This document shows positions 16,428 to 25,116 of a stretch of DNA of 64,000 nucleotides, in pieces. The translations under genes were made by a program, and so were the position numbers. Positions within the stretch are counted from its first letter, which is position 1; the number at the start of each line of letters is the position of its first letter. Below the pieces are notes generated by a model. It saw nothing but the letters and a program-made list of their open reading frames with translations, searched no databases and was not told where the DNA came from. This stretch comes from JANPBY01 sp963851405 (GTDB taxonomy: Bacteria; Actinomycetota; Actinomycetes; DATJPE01). The stretch is from contig CAWKPB010000007.1 in the NCBI GenBank assembly GCA_963851405.1, positions 186,001 to 250,000 of the forward strand, given 5' to 3'.

Positions 16428-17291
16428 GTGGGTCCTGACGTCTGCGTGTTTGTCGCCACAGGAGACTCGTTCACCGAAGGTCTCGAGGACGAGCTCGGTC
16501 CGCACGGCCGCCATCGTGGGTGGGCCGATCGGGTCGCAGATGCGCTGGCGCGGGAGCGTCCGGAGCTTCGTTACGCAAACCTGGCCGTGCGCGGGAGATT
16601 GTTGGCCCAAGTCGCCGATGAACAGGTCCCCGCCGCCTTGGCGATGGGCGATCCGGAGCACCTACTCGTGTCCTTCCACGCCGGTCCGAACGACCTGCTT
16701 CGGCCCCGCGTCGACCGGGGCCTGCTCATGCGGCGCTACGTCGCAGCCGTGCGGGAGATGCGTGGACGAGGCGCCACCGTGCTGCTGTTCACCGTGATTC
16801 CTCGGGCGGGTGGAAAGGGACGGACCGCGGACAAACTGGCCGCGCGCTTCAGCGCGTTCAACGCCTTCGTCCGAGAGACGGCATCGACGTACGGCTGTGT
16901 CTTGGTCGACGCCGGGTCGGTCCCGGCGATGCAGGATCGACGGCTCTGGCATGACGATCGGCTGCACCTCGCCGCGGAGGGCCATCGCCGGGTCGCAGCG
17001 GCCGTCCTCGAAGCGCTGGGAACGACGGATCCGGACCTCCTCGGCGGTTCCCCCGGATGGTGGCGGATCCCACTCCCGACGGCGCCTCCGACGCGACGCC
17101 GAGACGAAGTGGCGGCGGACCTTCGGTGGGCGCGCGTGCACCTGGCGCCGTGGGTGGGCCGCCGGATCCGTGGGCGTTCGAGCGGGGACGGTCTGACCGC
17201 CAAGCACCGCTCCGCTGAACCGGTCCGGACGTCCGTCGCGGCGGCCGAATCCGACCCGATCTCGCCACCCGACGTGGACGCCCTGAGTTGA
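16428..17291 (+). CDS. SGNH/GDSL-family hydrolase
   Basis: 287 aa. Block I ATGDSFTEGLED with nucleophile Ser, block II Gly in NLAVRGRLL, block III GPNDLL with Asn, block V HDDRLHLAAEGHRR with the Asp-x-x-His dyad. Esterase or acylhydrolase, substrate unknown. No signal peptide, so probably cytosolic. The C-terminal 90 residues are Arg-rich and not part of the fold. GTG start at 16428. Confidence 0.85.
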   Translation: MGPDVCVFVATGDSFTEGLEDELGPHGRHRGWADRVADALARERPELRYANLAVRGRLLAQVADEQVPAALAMGDPEHLLVSFHAGPNDLLRPRVDRGLLMRRYVAAVREMRGRGATVLLFTVIPRAGGKGRTADKLAARFSAFNAFVRETASTYGCVLVDAGSVPAMQDRRLWHDDRLHLAAEGHRRVAAAVLEALGTTDPDLLGGSPGWWRIPLPTAPPTRRRDEVAADLRWARVHLAPWVGRRIRGRSSGDGLTAKHRSAEPVRTSVAAAESDPISPPDVDALS

Positions 17292-17339
17292 GTTCGGGTC
17301 GGTGTTGGCACAGCGCTGCGGGTGCGATTAGGTGACCTT

Positions 17340-17879
17340 GTGACTCTTGAGCGAAAGATCGCGCCGAACCCGTACGACTATCTGCCGCCCGTGCCCTCCT
17401 TTGAGGTCACCAGCACCGACGTGGCCGACGGCGAGCCGATGGCGTTTACACACGCGTTCAACGGGATGGGTGTCTCTGGCGAGAACCGGTCACCGCAGTT
17501 GAGCTGGTCTGGTTTCCCGGAGCACACGAGCGGGTTCGTCGTGACCTGCTTCGACCCAGACGCCCCGACAGCAAGCGGATTCTGGCATTGGGTCGTCGTC
17601 GACCTACCCGCAACGGTCACCGAGTTGGCTGGTGGAGCCGGGGCCGACGACGCGAGCCTGCCCGGCGGCTTCCACGTCGCCACCGACTTCGGAGTAGGCG
17701 GGTACGGCGGAGCAGCACCACCGCAGGGTGATCACCCGCATCGGTATCTGTTCGTCGTCCACGCTGTTGATGTGGAGGCACTCGGTGTTGATGCCGGAAC
17801 TCGACCGGCCGTGGTCGGCTTCAACCTGGCGTTTCACACGTTGGCCCGTGGTTGCATCGGACCGACCTACCAGCATTGA
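17340..17879 (+). CDS. YbhB/YbcL-family (PEBP-like) protein
   Basis: 179 aa from GTG 17340, chosen because AGGTGA lies just upstream; an earlier in-frame GTG is at 17322. PEBP-fold motifs: the NRSPQLSWSGFPEHTSGFVVTCFDPDAP region (the DPDAP anion-pocket motif), FWHWVVVDLP, and PHRYLFVVHAVD. Bacterial members bind small anions or phospholipid headgroups and have no settled role. Separate unit upstream of hutH. Confidence 0.85.
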   Translation: MTLERKIAPNPYDYLPPVPSFEVTSTDVADGEPMAFTHAFNGMGVSGENRSPQLSWSGFPEHTSGFVVTCFDPDAPTASGFWHWVVVDLPATVTELAGGAGADDASLPGGFHVATDFGVGGYGGAAPPQGDHPHRYLFVVHAVDVEALGVDAGTRPAVVGFNLAFHTLARGCIGPTYQH

Positions 17880-17985
17880 GCAGGTGGACGCGGATGATCG
17901 GCTCACGGTCGTCCTCCGTTGATCTGAGGTCAATCCGCGGCCGGTCATGCCCATCTGGCAGACACAGTTGCTCCAAGTGACTTCG

Positions 17986-19530
17986 ATGGACTCCATGCCG
18001 AGTATCGAGATTGGACCAGGGCCGCTCACGGCTGAGGATGTCGTGGCCGTCGCCCGTCGTGGCTTCGATGTTCGCCTGACACAAGAGGCGCTCGCGGGCG
18101 TGGCATCGGCTCGAGCCCGCATCGACGCACTGGCCGACGGAGACGTGCCGACCTACGGCGTCTCGACCGGGTTTGGCGCGCTGGCGAATCGCCACATACC
18201 GACCGAGATGCGCGAGCGCCTCCAGCGGTCGCTGATCCGCTCGCATGCCGCTGGCTCGGGTCCGGAAGTCGAAGACGAGGTCGTTCGAGCCCTGATGCTG
18301 TTGCGCCTGAAGACCCTGGCCAGTGGCCATACGGGCGTGCGCGTGGGCACTGTCGAGACCTACGCGGGCATGCTCAACGCGGGGATCACGCCGATCGTGC
18401 GGGAGTATGGATCGTTGGGCTGCTCGGGTGACCTGGCCCCGCTGGCGCACTGCGCACTGGCTGTCATGGGTGAGGGCGAGGTTCGGGACGCCCGAGGCGA
18501 GCGGATTCCTGCGGCGGACGCCTTGGCTGCGGCCGACCTGGTCCCGGTACGGCTGGCGGCCAAGGAGGGGCTGGCGCTGATCAACGGCACCGACGGCATG
18601 CTCGGGATGCTCGTGCTCGCCTGTCACGACCTGCGCACGTTGATCACCGTCGCAGACATCTCGGCGTCTATGAGTGTGGAGGCCCTGCTCGGCACCGACC
18701 GCGTGTTTGCCGCGGACTTGCAGGCCCTGCGTCCCCACCCAGGACAGGCCGCATCGGCCGCGAACATGCTCCAGATCCTCGCCGGGTCTGAGATCGTCGC
18801 ATCGCACTTCCTCGGTGACAGTCGAGTCCAGGATGCGTACTCGCTTCGTTGCTCCCCGCAAGTGGCCGGTGCAGTGAGGGACACGGTCACACACGCCGAG
18901 ATGGTCGCGGCCCGCGAACTCGCATCGACCATCGATAACCCGGTGGTTCTCAACGACGGTCGGGTCGAGTCCAACGGCAACTTCCATGGTGCGCCGGTGG
19001 CGTACGTCCTGGACTTCTTGGCCATCGGGGTAGCCGACTTGGCTTCGATCAGCGAACGGCGCACGGACCGAATGTTGGACGTGGCTCGGTCCCATGGGCT
19101 ACCGCCGTTCCTCGCCGACGATCCGGGCGTCGATTCCGGGCACATGATCGCTCAGTACACCCAGGCGGCCCTGGTCAGCGAACTCAAGCGGCTGGCGGTG
19201 CCGGCGAGCGTCGATTCGATTCCGTCGTCGGCCATGCAAGAGGACCATGTCTCCATGGGCTGGTCGGCGGGTCGCAAGCTGCGGCGATCGATCGATGCGC
19301 TGACTCGGGTGCTCGCGATCGAGGTGTTGACCGCGGCTAGGGCGTTGGACTTCCGATCTCCGCTGCGGCCAGCCGCGGGAACCGGCGCCGTTCATGCCTT
19401 GGTGCGCTCAGCGGTGGAGGGCCCTGGCCCGGATCGATACCTCGCTCCCGAGATTGAGGCGGTCCGCCGCATGGTCGCGGACGGCTCTGTCGTACGGGCG
19501 GCGACCACGGCAGTCGGGCCCCTGCCGTGA
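17986..19530 (+). CDS. hutH: Histidine ammonia-lyase
   Basis: First step of histidine use: histidine to urocanate plus ammonia. Start placed at ATG 17986 (MDSMPSIEIGPG), close to the usual N-terminus; an in-frame ATG lies at 17947. Motifs: YGVSTGFGALANRHI, the MIO-cofactor motif GSLGCSGDLAPLAH (Cys-Ser-Gly rather than the common Ala-Ser-Gly; the Cys form is known in Streptomyces HutH), NGTDGMLGM and SIPSSAMQEDHVSMGW. About 514 aa, normal length. Followed by a 15-bp tandem repeat and then hutU. Confidence 0.95.
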   Translation: MDSMPSIEIGPGPLTAEDVVAVARRGFDVRLTQEALAGVASARARIDALADGDVPTYGVSTGFGALANRHIPTEMRERLQRSLIRSHAAGSGPEVEDEVVRALMLLRLKTLASGHTGVRVGTVETYAGMLNAGITPIVREYGSLGCSGDLAPLAHCALAVMGEGEVRDARGERIPAADALAAADLVPVRLAAKEGLALINGTDGMLGMLVLACHDLRTLITVADISASMSVEALLGTDRVFAADLQALRPHPGQAASAANMLQILAGSEIVASHFLGDSRVQDAYSLRCSPQVAGAVRDTVTHAEMVAARELASTIDNPVVLNDGRVESNGNFHGAPVAYVLDFLAIGVADLASISERRTDRMLDVARSHGLPPFLADDPGVDSGHMIAQYTQAALVSELKRLAVPASVDSIPSSAMQEDHVSMGWSAGRKLRRSIDALTRVLAIEVLTAARALDFRSPLRPAAGTGAVHALVRSAVEGPGPDRYLAPEIEAVRRMVADGSVVRAATTAVGPLP

Positions 19531-19545
19531 CAAGCATGCCCGCCA

Positions 19546-19608
19546 GCAGGTTCGTAGTCAGCAGGTTCGTAGTCAGCAGGTTCGTAGTCAGCAGGTTCGT
19601 AGTCAGCA
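19546..19608. repeat. 15-bp tandem repeat, 4.2 copies, hutH-hutU spacer
   Basis: Unit GCAGGTTCGTAGTCA repeated exactly at 19546, 19561, 19576 and 19591, with GCA following. It fills most of the 91-bp gap between hutH and hutU and ends 13 bp before the hutU start. Confidence 0.95.
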
Positions 19609-19621
19609 TTGAGGAGTCGCC

Positions 19622-21301
19622 ATGACGCTCACGACGGATCCAACCGGTCCTCGACCGGTTCGCGCCGCTCGAGGCACCGAGTTGACGTGCCAGGGCTGGC
19701 CCCAAGAGGCCGCGCTGCGGATGCTGCAGAACAACCTCGACCCGCAGGTGGCTGAGCGTCCGGACGACTTGGTCGTCTATGGCGGTACGGGCAAGGCAGC
19801 CCGCGACTGGCCGTCGTTCGACGCGCTGACTCGCACGCTCACCACACTCAAGGGCGACGAAACCATGCTCGTTCAGTCGGGCCGCCCAGTCGGGGTCTTC
19901 CAGACCCACGAGTGGGCGCCCCGCGTCCTGATCGCGAACTCAAACCTCGTCGGCGACTGGGCCACCTGGCCTGAGTTTCGACGGCTGGAGCAGCTCGGTC
20001 TCACGATGTACGGCCAGATGACTGCCGGCTCGTGGATCTACATCGGCACCCAGGGGATCCTCCAGGGCACCTATGAAACGTTTGCTGCGGTCGCAGCCAA
20101 GCGGTTCGGCGGGACGCTGGCGGGAACGCTGACGGTCACCGGTGGGTGCGGTGGTATGGGTGGCGCACAACCACTGGCCGTCACGATGAACGACGGGGTC
20201 TGCCTGATCGTTGACGTCGATCGCTCCCGCCTCGAGCGGCGAGTCACCGAGCGCTACCTCGATGAGGTCGCCGACGACTTCGATGACGCACTCGCTCGCT
20301 GTCAGGCCGCTCAACGGACCCGGACTCCACTGTCGGTCGGCCTCACGGGGAATTGTGCCGAGGTGCTTCCGGAGCTCCTACGTCGCGGTGTGGCGGTCGA
20401 CATCGTGACTGATCAGACGTCGGCTCACGACCCGTTGTCCTACCTGCCGATCGGGATCTCGGTGGAGGACTGGCACGACTATGCCGCGGCGAAGCCGGAG
20501 GAGTTCACCGATCGAGCCCGCGCGGCCATGGCCACCCATGTCGAGGCCATGGTCGGGTTCATGGATGCGGGAGCTGAGGTCTTCGACTATGGCAACTCCA
20601 TTCGAGGCGAGGCTCAGCTGCACGGGTACGATCGAGCCTTCGATTTCCCCGGCTTCGTGCCGGCGTACATCCGGCCCCTGTTCTGCGAGGGCAAGGGTCC
20701 GTTCCGCTGGGCGGCGCTGTCTGGTGATCCTGCCGACATCGCGGCCACCGACAAGGCCGTGCTCGAGCTGTTCCCGGACAACGAGCCGCTAGCGCGTTGG
20801 ATTCGCAAGGCGCAGGACAAGGTGGCCTATCAGGGGTTGCCAGCGCGGATTTGTTGGCTTGGGTACGGCGAGCGAGACAGGGCCGGGGTGGCCTTCAACG
20901 ACCTGGTGGCCAGCGGAAAGGTCAAAGCGCCGCTCGTCATCGGCCGCGATCATCTGGACTGCGGGTCCGTGGCCTCGCCCTATCGGGAGACTGAGGCCAT
21001 GCTCGACGGCTCGGACGCCATCGCCGACTGGCCGCTGCTCAACGCGCTCGTCAACACCGCATCGGGAGCGTCTTGGGTCTCGATTCACCATGGCGGCGGC
21101 GTGGGTATCGGACGCTCCCTGCACTCGGGACAGGTCACGGTCGCGGACGGGACGGCGTTGGCGGCGCAAAAAATTGAGCGGGTCCTGACCGTGGATCCAG
21201 GTATGGGCGTGATCAGGCACGTCGACGCCGGCTACGACCGGGCGCTCGAGGTGGCCGAGGAGCGGGACGTCCGGATTCCGATGCGCGAGGGTGGCGCGTG
21301 A
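19622..21301 (+). CDS. hutU: Urocanate hydratase
   Basis: 559 aa, the usual size. Converts urocanate to imidazolone propionate using tightly bound NAD as electrophile. Seen: NNLDPQVAERPDDLVVYGGTGKAARDW, the dinucleotide motif TVTGGCGGMGGAQ, and GLPARICWLGYGERDRAG with the conserved Cys of the active site. ATG 19622 with GAGGAG upstream. It overlaps the next gene by 4 bp (GTGA). Confidence 0.96.
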   Translation: MTLTTDPTGPRPVRAARGTELTCQGWPQEAALRMLQNNLDPQVAERPDDLVVYGGTGKAARDWPSFDALTRTLTTLKGDETMLVQSGRPVGVFQTHEWAPRVLIANSNLVGDWATWPEFRRLEQLGLTMYGQMTAGSWIYIGTQGILQGTYETFAAVAAKRFGGTLAGTLTVTGGCGGMGGAQPLAVTMNDGVCLIVDVDRSRLERRVTERYLDEVADDFDDALARCQAAQRTRTPLSVGLTGNCAEVLPELLRRGVAVDIVTDQTSAHDPLSYLPIGISVEDWHDYAAAKPEEFTDRARAAMATHVEAMVGFMDAGAEVFDYGNSIRGEAQLHGYDRAFDFPGFVPAYIRPLFCEGKGPFRWAALSGDPADIAATDKAVLELFPDNEPLARWIRKAQDKVAYQGLPARICWLGYGERDRAGVAFNDLVASGKVKAPLVIGRDHLDCGSVASPYRETEAMLDGSDAIADWPLLNALVNTASGASWVSIHHGGGVGIGRSLHSGQVTVADGTALAAQKIERVLTVDPGMGVIRHVDAGYDRALEVAEERDVRIPMREGGA

Positions 21302-22551
21302 CGTTCGGCCGTATGTGGACTGAGCTAGCCACGATTGGTCGCTCCCCAGACACCGGTGGGTACCTACGCGGCGGGTGGTCGGCAGCAGCCCTGGAGGCGG
21401 AGGCCTGGTTCGTTGGCGAGTGCGCGGCTCGGGAGCTGGTCGTGGAGTCCGACACCATCGGCAATCTGGTCGCGTGGTGGCAGCCGGAGGATGCCACGGG
21501 TGACCGTGGGGTTCTGACTGGCAGCCATCTGGACTCAGTACCGCACGGCGGGGCCTTCGATGGACCGCTCGGGGTGGTCAGCGCGTTGGCCGCCGTGGAC
21601 CAGCTACGTGCCCGCGGCTTCGCCCCATCCAGGCCCCTGGGCCTGGTGGTCTGGGTGGAGGAGGAGGGCTCCCGTTTCGGTAGGCCCTGTTTGGGGTCTC
21701 GGCTGGCTACGGGCGCCTTCGCCCCCGACCTGGCTCTGGGGCTGCGCGACCGCGACGGAGTGTCGCTATCCGACGCGTATGCCGCCGCGGGTTTTGGCAT
21801 CGACCCGAAGACCTTCGGCCACAGCGACCTGCCTGGCAAGGCGGGGGTGTTCGTGGAATTGCATGTCGAGCAGGGGAGATGGCTTGCCGAGGCGGACGGC
21901 GGGACGGCCGTGGGTGTCGCGTCGTCGATCTGGCCGCACGGTCGCTGGCGGATGGAGTTCTCGGGGCGGGCCGATCACGCGGGGACGACCCGCATGCAGG
22001 ATCGGGCCGACCCCATGGTGACAGCGGCGTTTGCCGCGCTCGCCGCCAACAAGCAGGCCCGCTCGGTCGGTGCTCGGGCGACGGTCGGTCGGCTCGAGTT
22101 GGACCCGGGTGCGACCAACGCCATCCCCGGGAGAGTTCGGGCCTGGATTGACGCGCGAGCGTCAGACCAAGCGACGCTGGACGCCCTGCTCGGAGCTCTC
22201 GCGGTGCAGGTGGGCGAACGTGCCGATCGGGATGGGACCTCCGTTGATCTGGTCCAGGAATCGATGTCGCCCGTGGTCCGCTTCGACGCGGGTCTGCGTG
22301 ACCGGGTGGCGGCCGCTGTTGGGGCGGCGACAGGGGATGGGTCCCTAGCGCCAGCCCTGCCCACGGCAGCTGGTCACGATGCCGGCATCCTGGCCGCGGC
22401 TGGGGTGCCGACCGCGATGATCTTCGTGCGCAATCCGACCGGGGTGTCGCACAGCCCGGCGGAACACGCAGACGCCGATGACTGCGAGTCCGGAGTCGTC
22501 GCCCTCGCCGCGGTGCTCGAGGATCTCGCAGGTCCGGGAGCGCTCGCTTGA
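21298..22551 (+). CDS. M20-family amidohydrolase (allantoate/N-carbamoyl amino-acid hydrolase type) in hut operon
   Basis: 417 aa. Metal-binding motifs GSHLDSVPHGGAFDGPLGV (His and Asp), VWVEEEGSRFG (Glu pair), FVELHVEQG, dimerisation-domain FSGRADHAGTTRM, and AAGHDAGILAAAGVP. The family hydrolyses allantoate, ureidoglycolate or N-carbamoyl amino acids. Its tight coupling between hutU and hutF recurs in Streptomyces hut loci. After HutF the pathway needs N-formylglutamate hydrolysis and no HutG is present here, so this enzyme is the natural candidate (inference). Confidence 0.85.
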   Translation: MTFGRMWTELATIGRSPDTGGYLRGGWSAAALEAEAWFVGECAARELVVESDTIGNLVAWWQPEDATGDRGVLTGSHLDSVPHGGAFDGPLGVVSALAAVDQLRARGFAPSRPLGLVVWVEEEGSRFGRPCLGSRLATGAFAPDLALGLRDRDGVSLSDAYAAAGFGIDPKTFGHSDLPGKAGVFVELHVEQGRWLAEADGGTAVGVASSIWPHGRWRMEFSGRADHAGTTRMQDRADPMVTAAFAALAANKQARSVGARATVGRLELDPGATNAIPGRVRAWIDARASDQATLDALLGALAVQVGERADRDGTSVDLVQESMSPVVRFDAGLRDRVAAAVGAATGDGSLAPALPTAAGHDAGILAAAGVPTAMIFVRNPTGVSHSPAEHADADDCESGVVALAAVLEDLAGPGALA

Positions 22552-23873
22552 CGTCGTACTGGTGTGAGAGCGCATGGCTGCCGGAGGGGATCGCCGCGGG
22601 CGTCGTCGTGGAGGTTTCTGATGGCGGGCTGATCGACCGCGTGATCGCTGACCAGGCTGCGCCTCCGGACGCCCGCCGGCTGAGCGGTCTGGTCGTCCCG
22701 GGGTTCGCGAATGCTCATTCGCACGCCTTCCATCGCGCTCTTCGGGGTCGGACACACAGCGGTGGCGGGACCTTCTGGACCTGGCGTGAGCAGATGTACG
22801 CCTTGGCCGAGGTGCTCGAGCCCGACTCGATGTACGCCTTGGCGCGGCTGGTCTACGCGGAGATGGTTCTCGCGGGGATCACCTGCGTCGGGGAGTTCCA
22901 TTACCTCCATCACGGCCGCGACGGGCGCCCGTACGAGGATCCGAACGTCATGGGTGAGGCGTTGCGCGCAGCGGCGGTTGATGCCGGCCTTCGCCTGACT
23001 CTTCTCGATGCGTGCTACCTCACGGGCGGGATCGGGAAACCGTTGGAGGGAACCCAACGTCGGTTCGGGGACCGGAGTGTGGATGCTTGGGCGGAGCGGG
23101 TCTCCGCGATGACTGAGGACGACGTGACTCGCTTCGGTATCGCGGTGCATTCGGTGCGCGCCGTTCCCGCTGATGACTTGGGGCGACTGGTGGCCCTCAT
23201 GCCGGCCGGTCCATTGCACGCTCACCTGTCGGAGCAGCCGGCGGAAAACGATGCATGCGTCGAGGCATACGGCTGCACACCGTCCGAGTTGCTGGAGAGG
23301 AGCGGGGTTCTGGGGCCGCGCGCCACGATGGTCCACGCCACTCACCTCACCGCCGACGACATTGGGCGCCTGGGCGCGAGCCGTACGGCCGCCTGCTTCT
23401 GCCCGACCACGGAACGAGACCTTGCTGATGGCTTGGGGCCGGCGCGCGCCCTCGCGGACGCCGGTTCCCCGTTGTGTCTTGGCTCGGACCAGCATGCAGT
23501 GGTGGATCCCTTTGAGGAGATGCGTGGCCTTGAGATGCACGAACGACTGAACACCCAGGAACGCGGTCGGTTCACTCCTGGTGCCTTGTTGGCCGCGGCG
23601 ACCGAAAACGGGCACGCGAGTCTGGGCTGGCCCGACGCCGGCCGGATCGTGTCCGGCGCCGTGGCCGACCTGGTGGCCGTCAGCACCGGGAGTGTTCGGA
23701 CGGCGGGGTCGCGCCCGGGCGAAGTGCCGCTCACGGCGACAGCATCTGACGTGACGGACGTGGTTGTCGGAGGGCGCCCTGTGGTGCGCGAGTCCGGGCA
23801 CCTCGGGTTCGGGCCCCTGGGTCCGATGCTGTCCGACCAGATTACCCAGCTGTGGCAGGAGGTCCTGGCATGA
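22548..23873 (+). CDS. hutF: Formimidoylglutamate deiminase
   Basis: 441 aa amidohydrolase converting N-formimino-L-glutamate to N-formylglutamate and ammonia. Metal ligands in FANAHSHAFHRALRG, HAHLSEQ, VHATHLT and LGSDQHAVVDPFEEMR. TTG start at 22548 overlaps the upstream stop (TTGA). The stop overlaps the hutI start (ATGA). It commits this organism to the five-step Hut route through formylglutamate. Confidence 0.93.
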   Translation: MTSYWCESAWLPEGIAAGVVVEVSDGGLIDRVIADQAAPPDARRLSGLVVPGFANAHSHAFHRALRGRTHSGGGTFWTWREQMYALAEVLEPDSMYALARLVYAEMVLAGITCVGEFHYLHHGRDGRPYEDPNVMGEALRAAAVDAGLRLTLLDACYLTGGIGKPLEGTQRRFGDRSVDAWAERVSAMTEDDVTRFGIAVHSVRAVPADDLGRLVALMPAGPLHAHLSEQPAENDACVEAYGCTPSELLERSGVLGPRATMVHATHLTADDIGRLGASRTAACFCPTTERDLADGLGPARALADAGSPLCLGSDQHAVVDPFEEMRGLEMHERLNTQERGRFTPGALLAAATENGHASLGWPDAGRIVSGAVADLVAVSTGSVRTAGSRPGEVPLTATASDVTDVVVGGRPVVRESGHLGFGPLGPMLSDQITQLWQEVLA

Positions 23874-25045
23874 CCTCGACGGTGCTGACCGGGATCGGTG
23901 AGTTGATCACCAATGTCCCCGAGCTCGGCGATGGATCGACGCTGGGCCGCCTTACGGATGCCGCGGTGGTGATGAACGACGGGGTTGTGGTGTGGGTCGG
24001 GCGTTCCCGAGACGCCCCCTCGGCCGATCTCGAGGTCACGGCGGACGGACGAGCCGTCATCCCGGGGTTCGTCGACAGCCACTCCCACCTGGTCTTCGCC
24101 GGTGACCGAAGCGCGGAATTTGCGGCGCGCATGATCGGGACGCCGTACTCCGCCGGTGGAATCCGCACGACCGTCGCAGCGACCCGAGCGGCTTCGGACT
24201 CCACCCTGCGGGCCAACGCCGCGCGACTCGTCGCTGAGATGCTTGCGCAGGGAACGACCACGGTGGAGATCAAATCCGGATACGGGCTGACGACGCGCGA
24301 CGAGCAGCGCTCGGTCGCTATCGCGGCGGAACTCACACCTGAGGTGACGTTCCTGGGGGCCCATGTGGTGCCCGACGGAGTCACTGCGGAGACGTATGTC
24401 TCTGAGGTCACCGGTCCAATGCTGGCGGCGTGTGCCCCACACGCACGATGGGTCGACGTGTTTTGCGAGGTGGGCGCCTTCGACGAGGACCAGGCCCGGG
24501 CCATCGTGGCTGCAGGGGTGGCGGCTGGCCTGCTTCCCCGGGTGCACGCGAATCAGTTGGGGGAGGGTCCCGGCGTCCAACTCGCGGTAGAGGTGGGCGC
24601 CGCTTCGGCCGACCACTGCACCCACCTGAGTCGGGGCGACATCGATGCCTTGGCTTCGGGCTCAACGGTGGCGACCTTGCTCCCGGGCGTCGAGTTCTCG
24701 ACCCGGTCGACCTACCCCGACGCCCGTGCCCTGCTAGCGGCTGGGGTGACGGTGGCCTTGGCCAGCGACTGCAATCCCGGCTCGTGTTTCTCCTCCTCGA
24801 TGGCCCTGTGCGTCGCCTTAGCCGTTCGCGAGATGAGGATGAGCCCGGCCGAAGCTCTCTGGTCCGCGACGGCCGGGGGCGCGCTGGCCTTGAGACGACC
24901 GGATGTCGGTCACCTTGGGGTCGGCAGTCGCGCCGATCTCGTGGTCTTGGAGGCACCGTCCTACCTTCACCTGGCTTATCGGCCGGGTGTGCCCTTGGTC
25001 GCGCAGGTGTGGCAATCGGGCATCGAACGGTTCGCTAGGCCTTGA
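23870..25045 (+). CDS. hutI: Imidazolonepropionase
   Basis: 391 aa from ATG 23870. Opens the imidazolone ring to give formimidoylglutamate. Motifs: VIPGFVDSHSHLVFAGDR (metal His pair), IKSGYGL, RVHANQLGEG, ASADHCTHL and ALASDCNPGSC. Last gene of the hut operon; the order hutH-hutU-M20-hutF-hutI contains every enzyme of the pathway if the M20 enzyme is the deformylase. No HutR or permease is nearby. Confidence 0.95.
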   Translation: MTSTVLTGIGELITNVPELGDGSTLGRLTDAAVVMNDGVVVWVGRSRDAPSADLEVTADGRAVIPGFVDSHSHLVFAGDRSAEFAARMIGTPYSAGGIRTTVAATRAASDSTLRANAARLVAEMLAQGTTTVEIKSGYGLTTRDEQRSVAIAAELTPEVTFLGAHVVPDGVTAETYVSEVTGPMLAACAPHARWVDVFCEVGAFDEDQARAIVAAGVAAGLLPRVHANQLGEGPGVQLAVEVGAASADHCTHLSRGDIDALASGSTVATLLPGVEFSTRSTYPDARALLAAGVTVALASDCNPGSCFSSSMALCVALAVREMRMSPAEALWSATAGGALALRRPDVGHLGVGSRADLVVLEAPSYLHLAYRPGVPLVAQVWQSGIERFARP

Positions 25046-25116
25046 CGCATCAGTCCCGCGATGGGGACGCTGGCTGTCAGGCACGATCCAGGTGGGATCC
25101 AAGAGGGGCGGCGGCG

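Noticed and set aside
17821..19095. Minus-strand open frame of 424 codons under hutH
   Set aside because: Exact antisense of hutH, His/Arg-rich, typical codon-position artefact in high-GC DNA.
17986..19530. Novel MIO motif (Cys-Ser-Gly) in HutH
   Set aside because: The Cys form of this tripeptide is already known for Streptomyces histidine ammonia-lyases.
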